From Bacillus sp. REN10 (GTDB lineage Bacteria; Bacillota; Bacilli; Bacillales; Domibacillaceae): a stretch of 64,000 bases of DNA. The stretch is from the NCBI RefSeq assembly GCF_016820555.1, contig NZ_JADHDW010000010.1:62001-126000 (forward strand), in the 5' to 3' direction. Of the stretch, positions 60,363 through 64,000 are shown piece after piece; positions within the stretch are counted from its first letter, which is position 1; every line of letters begins with the position of its first letter. The translations under genes were made by a program, and so were the position numbers. The notes below the pieces were generated by a model. The model was not told the DNA's origin. It did not search any database and saw only the letters and a list, made by a program, of their open reading frames with translations.

Positions 60363-62109
60363 AATGAATTTTCAGTTTAGAGATCTTTTGTTTCAGTTCA
60401 TCGCCGGCTTCGTTTAGCTGTTCGGCTGCTTCAGCGATCGTAGCGATTGCTCGCAGCTGTTCTTCCATCGAAGCTGTGATTTCTTCGGTTGAAGCAGAAG
60501 ATTGCTGGCTGATCGCTGCTATGTGCTCAATGGAGGTTAGTACTTCGTTTTTATGCGTCGCCATTACTTGCACTTCTTGATTGACTTCGTTAATAGATGA
60601 GATAATCTCATGAATAGAGTCGACAATCAGTTCAAAAGAGTATTTTGTATCCGATACAGCCTTTGTCTGCTCATCGCTCAAGAGTTGGCTTTGCTCAATT
60701 GCTTGAAGCGCTTGTTCTGATTCATTCATAATGCCCGTCAATGTTTGGCGCACATCTCCCGTAGCTTCGGAGGATTGTTCTGCTAATTTTCTCACTTCTT
60801 CAGCCACAACGGCAAATCCTTTTCCATGTTCTCCAGCTCTTGCGGCTTCGATGGAGGCATTTAAGGCTAAAAGATTGGTTTGATCGGAGATGGTATGAAT
60901 CACAGACATAATGCTTTCAATTTCCTTCACTCTTGCTGATAAGCGATTCATGACTTCTAAAACGGTATGAGAAAGCTCGTTTGCTTCTTCTGACTTTATT
61001 TGCAAACTCGTCATTTGCGCTAAGCCAGATTGGCTCGCGTCGTTAGCTGCCTGGCTTTGGGTTGTCATTTTCTCATTTAACTCTTTAACCATTTCAATTT
61101 GTGTGGACAAATGGGCCACCTTCTTATTCGAGAGCTCTGCATCTTCCGCTTGCTTCGCTGTTCCGCTGGCAATTTCATCAATGGCGCTACCGATTTCTTG
61201 GCTAGAAGCGGAGGTTTCTTCTGATATTGCGCTTAAGTTTTGCGAGGAATCTCCTACTTGTTGAATGGAATGCTCAACGGTCGAGATGATTTCTCTCATA
61301 TTCGCCGCCATCACATTAAAGTCGTTCGCTAAAGCACCGATTTCATCTTTATTCTTAATATGTAACGGTTCAACTGTTAAGTCTCCGTCAGCTAATCGGT
61401 TAACGTGCTGTGTCACTAAATGAAGAGGCTTTGATAAGGAATTGGTGAACCATATAATGACAGCAATACCGATAATCGTTGCTATCGCAATGGTTGCAGC
61501 AACAATGACTAGCACCTGATTCGCTCCGGCGTTAAAATCCATTTTATATGTACCAGCAGCGACAACCCAGCCCCAGTTCGGATCAAGTGCACTGTAGACG
61601 ATTTTTTCTCCCGTTTTGTCCGGGTTGCTTGGCAGTTTCCATTCATATATCGTAAATCCGCCGCCATTTTGTGCTTTTTTAATCACTTCTTGAACGAAAA
61701 GTTTTCCGTTTGCATCTTTGACGTCCCAAGAATTATCCCCTTCATCTGAATAATGGACCACATCGATTCCTTGTTCGTTGAAAGCATTAAAATATCCGTG
61801 TTCTCCAAGGTCGATTGTATTTTTGATCTCTCGAATTCCATCTGCTTTTTTAGGTCCAATTAAATAAACCCTTGCTTGCTCCTGCGCCTCCTCTATCGTC
61901 ATGCTCCCATCCTCTACTTTTTGATTGAGAGCATCGATGATTTGAAGCGCCATTTCCACTCCATTTTTTAATGTCTTCTCCCCAGTTGTATCTAGATTTT
62001 TTTTCGAACTAAAGTAGGCAGATGTTCCAATTACTAAGCTAGGGAGTAATAACAAAGTAATAGAAACAATCAGTAACTTCGCGCGAATCGTCTTATTGTT
62101 AAACATCAT
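60361..62109 (-). CDS. Methyl-accepting chemotaxis protein with single Cache domain
   Basis: A 582-residue transmembrane receptor. TM1 (about 10-30), an extracellular sCache_2-type domain (about 35-195, with [19 protein letters not shown] and [11 protein letters not shown]), TM2 (about 203-225), HAMP (225-280) and a signalling domain with the hairpin tip [19 protein letters not shown] and then [18 protein letters not shown]. Related Cache domains bind small organic acids. A sigma-D-like promoter precedes it. Confidence 0.93.
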   Translation of the reverse strand: MMFNNKTIRAKLLIVSITLLLLPSLVIGTSAYFSSKKNLDTTGEKTLKNGVEMALQIIDALNQKVEDGSMTIEEAQEQARVYLIGPKKADGIREIKNTIDLGEHGYFNAFNEQGIDVVHYSDEGDNSWDVKDANGKLFVQEVIKKAQNGGGFTIYEWKLPSNPDKTGEKIVYSALDPNWGWVVAAGTYKMDFNAGANQVLVIVAATIAIATIIGIAVIIWFTNSLSKPLHLVTQHVNRLADGDLTVEPLHIKNKDEIGALANDFNVMAANMREIISTVEHSIQQVGDSSQNLSAISEETSASSQEIGSAIDEIASGTAKQAEDAELSNKKVAHLSTQIEMVKELNEKMTTQSQAANDASQSGLAQMTSLQIKSEEANELSHTVLEVMNRLSARVKEIESIMSVIHTISDQTNLLALNASIEAARAGEHGKGFAVVAEEVRKLAEQSSEATGDVRQTLTGIMNESEQALQAIEQSQLLSDEQTKAVSDTKYSFELIVDSIHEIISSINEVNQEVQVMATHKNEVLTSIEHIAAISQQSSASTEEITASMEEQLRAIATIAEAAEQLNEAGDELKQKISKLKIH

Positions 62110-62160
62110 TCTCCTCCTAATGACCTGATGAAAAAATTCTGAATAGTTACTTTTTAACTA

Positions 62161-62187
62161 TTATCGGTTATTAAGGTGAAATTTTCA
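62161..62187 (-). promoter_or_regulatory. Candidate sigma-D promoter of the chemoreceptor gene
   Basis: On the minus strand TGAA-N15-ACCGATAA resembles the motility sigma-D consensus TAAA-N15-GCCGATAT (3 of 4 and 6 of 8 positions). It is 52 bp before the start codon, a suitable distance. Confidence 0.5.
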
Positions 62188-62323
62188 ATTGTTAATTATT
62201 AATTGCGTATAGTGATGGATTGTTGGGCAAAGTTCAAATCCATGAAAGAATCTGTTCCGTTCTCATCGTTTCCAAAACTCCTTTTATCTTTGCGTGTCCA
62301 TATTAGATAACTTCAGTGAATAT

Positions 62324-62337
62324 ATGACAGCTGTCAT
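62324..62337. promoter_or_regulatory. Perfect 14-bp palindrome upstream of the DUF418 gene
   Basis: ATGACAG-CTGTCAT is exactly self-complementary and lies 86 bp before the DUF418 start. The form (ATGAC...GTCAT) suits a dimeric NarL/LuxR-type regulator, possibly the partner of the DesK-like kinase downstream. Nothing else in 62188-62422 looks coding. Confidence 0.45.
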
Positions 62338-62422
62338 CCGAAACTGTTTATTCCTGTGAATACCGAGATTGTTTTCTTAAAGCTAAAATGAGTGTACAAA
62401 CGCAGGAAATGAGGGGAGAAAA

Positions 62423-63568
62423 GTGGAAGTTACAAGAAAAAGGATTCGCCTTCTTGATATTTTAAGAGGGTTTGCAGTGCTGGGAACGTTAGGGACGAAT
62501 ATTTGGATCTTTGCTTACCTAGGCGATTTGTCATATCTCTTTACAGTTGATCACAATGAATGGTGGGCTTCCTTTGATGACTTCATTCGGCTGTTTATTT
62601 TATTTTTAGCCAATGGCAAGTTGCTCGGATTGTTGACGATTATGTTTGGTGTCGGTTTAGAGATGAAATACCAGCAATCTTTGCGGAGGAAAACCGCTTG
62701 GCCAGGGATATATTTATGGACATCGCTGATTTTATGTATCGAGGGCTTGATCCATTTCATTTTAGTCATGGAGTACGATATTTTGATGAGCTATGGCGTG
62801 ACTGCGATGATTGTTGCCTTCATTGTGAAGCGAGGAGATCGCGCGATCAAAAGAGCGATGATCGGGATGGGAAGCTTTCACGTCATCATGATTGTGCTGA
62901 TATTGGTTAGTACGATATCTGCCAATTTACAAGGTGCCAATATTTCATTCGGAAATATGGAAGAGGCGGTTCAGCTGTATAAAGAAGGAAGTTGGCTTGC
63001 GCAAGTTCAATACCGAATCAACCACTTTATTTGGCTGCGAGGAGAAGCAATTTTTACGATTCCAATGAATATCTTTTTGTTTTTACTTGGGGTTACTTTG
63101 ATGAGAAAAGGTGCGTTTTCTCCAGACCAAATAGGGAGAGTGTGGAGATCGCGCATGTTGAAGTGGGGACTTGTCGTTGGTGTGCCGCTAAATTTGCTGA
63201 TTTTCGTGCCTGGCGGTGCCTTTGATTTTCCCGTTCGTTATTTGTTTGCACCGGTGTTATCGCTTGGCTATGTCGGACTGATTGCTTGGCTTGTGGAACG
63301 TCATCAGAGTTTTTGGCTATGGCATCGCCTTGAGCAAGCAGGGAAAATGTCGCTTACTTGTTATGTGCTGCAAAATATTTTGGGAACGACCATTTTTTAC
63401 GGCTGGGGCGTAGGTCTTGGTGGAAAAGTAGAAGGGTTTGGTGTTGTGCTTATTTGGTTTTTGATCGTGATGTTTCAGCTTACTTTTGCTTCACTTTGGT
63501 TAAAGAAGTTTTCCTTTGGCCCGATGGAGATAGCACGTAAGTATGCTGTTCGCTTAATAAAGGTATAA
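62423..63568 (+). CDS. DUF418-family membrane protein (YeiB-like)
   Basis: A 381-residue protein with about nine to ten helices. It opens RIRLLDILRGFAVLGTLGTN, the acyltransferase-3-like start of DUF418 proteins, has the LTIMFGVGLEM segment, and ends with the DUF418 core AGKMSLTCYVLQNIL followed by GPMEIARKYA. The function is not known. The start is GTG 62423 with GGGGAG 6-7 bp before. It is 19 bp upstream of a sensor kinase gene and probably co-transcribed with it. Confidence 0.88.
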   Translation: MEVTRKRIRLLDILRGFAVLGTLGTNIWIFAYLGDLSYLFTVDHNEWWASFDDFIRLFILFLANGKLLGLLTIMFGVGLEMKYQQSLRRKTAWPGIYLWTSLILCIEGLIHFILVMEYDILMSYGVTAMIVAFIVKRGDRAIKRAMIGMGSFHVIMIVLILVSTISANLQGANISFGNMEEAVQLYKEGSWLAQVQYRINHFIWLRGEAIFTIPMNIFLFLLGVTLMRKGAFSPDQIGRVWRSRMLKWGLVVGVPLNLLIFVPGGAFDFPVRYLFAPVLSLGYVGLIAWLVERHQSFWLWHRLEQAGKMSLTCYVLQNILGTTIFYGWGVGLGGKVEGFGVVLIWFLIVMFQLTFASLWLKKFSFGPMEIARKYAVRLIKV

Positions 63569-63587
63569 TTTTTGGAGGCAATATGTT

Positions 63588-64000
63588 GTGAGAAATAAAA
63601 TATATCCGTCTGATCAAATGGAGAAATACTTGCTAATTGATGTCATTGTGATTGTTTTTTTGTTCTATCATATGGTGACGATTGAAAGTTTGATTGGTTT
63701 GACAGGGAATCTATTATTATTTATCTTGTTTTTATTTTCCTTTTATATGGGGCTCTGGCACCGAGATGGAAGGCTGCTAGGTGCCTGTTTATTAGGGTTC
63801 ACCGTCATCGGTATCTTAAGTGTGCTGATGGACAGTTGGATGTTGCTTTACGGTACTATATTTGCTGACTTATTAGGGCGCTCCCGCTCGAAATGGCATA
63901 TAGCTGTCGGGATGTTTGCAATTTTGGGGCTGTTTTTTACTGTACATGCGCTCATTGATGGCCATCCGGCAGCTTTTCTGCAAACCGTACAATTACCGAT
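63588..64000 (+). CDS. Sensor histidine kinase, DesK-like, 5' part only
   Basis: The frame starts at GTG 63588 with TGGAGG 9 bp before and runs to the window edge (137 codons, no stop). It encodes four to five hydrophobic segments (LIDVIVIVFLFYHMV, LLLFILFLFSFYMGL, LLGFTVIGILSVL, HIAVGMFAILGLFF). This arrangement resembles the N-terminal sensor region of DesK/YvfT-type kinases. The kinase core lies beyond the window, so the call rests on pattern and gene order. Confidence 0.5.
   Translation, partial: MRNKIYPSDQMEKYLLIDVIVIVFLFYHMVTIESLIGLTGNLLLFILFLFSFYMGLWHRDGRLLGACLLGFTVIGILSVLMDSWMLLYGTIFADLLGRSRSKWHIAVGMFAILGLFFTVHALIDGHPAAFLQTVQLP

Overview
The window looks like an origin-proximal chromosomal segment of a low-GC, spore-former-type Bacillaceae. 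Supporting this are B. subtilis-like operons (cydABCD, ldh-lctP, ythAB, ahpCF), Bacillus-type regulator sites (PerR, Rex, Fur, a BceR-like operator), a consensus ParB site (parS), GGAGG-type ribosome binding sites and GTG/TTG starts. The alcohol dehydrogenase closely resembles NAD-dependent methanol dehydrogenase of Bacillus methanolicus as I remember it. I see no rRNA, tRNA, CRISPR array, intact insertion sequence or prophage. The species cannot be fixed from this alone.

Layout. 1-5.3 kb: ahpCF peroxide defence behind a PerR-like box, a short-chain dehydrogenase and SelO. 5.5-9 kb: a small membrane protein, the decayed remains of a DedA-PAP2 gene, a LysR regulator divergent from a YeiH-type exporter, and a VOC protein. 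9.2-18 kb: the cydABCD bd-oxidase operon behind Rex-like boxes, then ldh-lctP. 18-25 kb: a FUSC-type membrane protein, an extragenic repeat and a complete BceRS-BceAB-like antimicrobial-peptide sensing and detoxification module. 25-32 kb: two adjacent photolyase-family genes (DASH type and iron-sulfur type), the second bd-type oxidase ythAB, and an MsrA-MsrB fusion. 32-38 kb: a MarR/oxidoreductase pair, a methyltransferase, parS, a MutT-like Nudix hydrolase, a 965-residue PLD/SF2-helicase/DUF3427 protein and an MFS transporter. 38-43 kb: a tiny DUF2639 protein, a DsbA/SpxH-like protein, and a TetR, amino-acid ABC importer and OsmC cluster. 43-50 kb: an MFS exporter, a siderophore ABC importer and a divergent ferredoxin-NADP reductase (both with Fur boxes), and RluF. 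50-64 kb: a second copy of the repeat, methanol-dehydrogenase-like ADH, SulP-ArsR, a DUF2238 protein, a methyltransferase, pepT, TsuA-TusA thiosulfate genes, a DUF697 GTPase, a chemoreceptor, a DUF418 protein and the start of a DesK-like sensor kinase cut by the window edge.

Themes. Redox and oxidative-damage functions are frequent (AhpCF, MsrAB, OsmC, SelO, SpxH-like, two bd oxidases, two photolyases). Sulfur handling appears three times (YeiH, SulP-ArsR, TsuA-TusA). The most system-like accessory candidate is parS, Nudix and PLD-helicase-DUF3427 at 33.6-37.0 kb. Other points of note are a BceR-like operator embedded in the kinase gene's terminator, a pseudouridine synthase whose full reading frame has no ATG/GTG/TTG start at its natural N-terminus, and an in-frame PAP2 remnant behind a truncated dedA.
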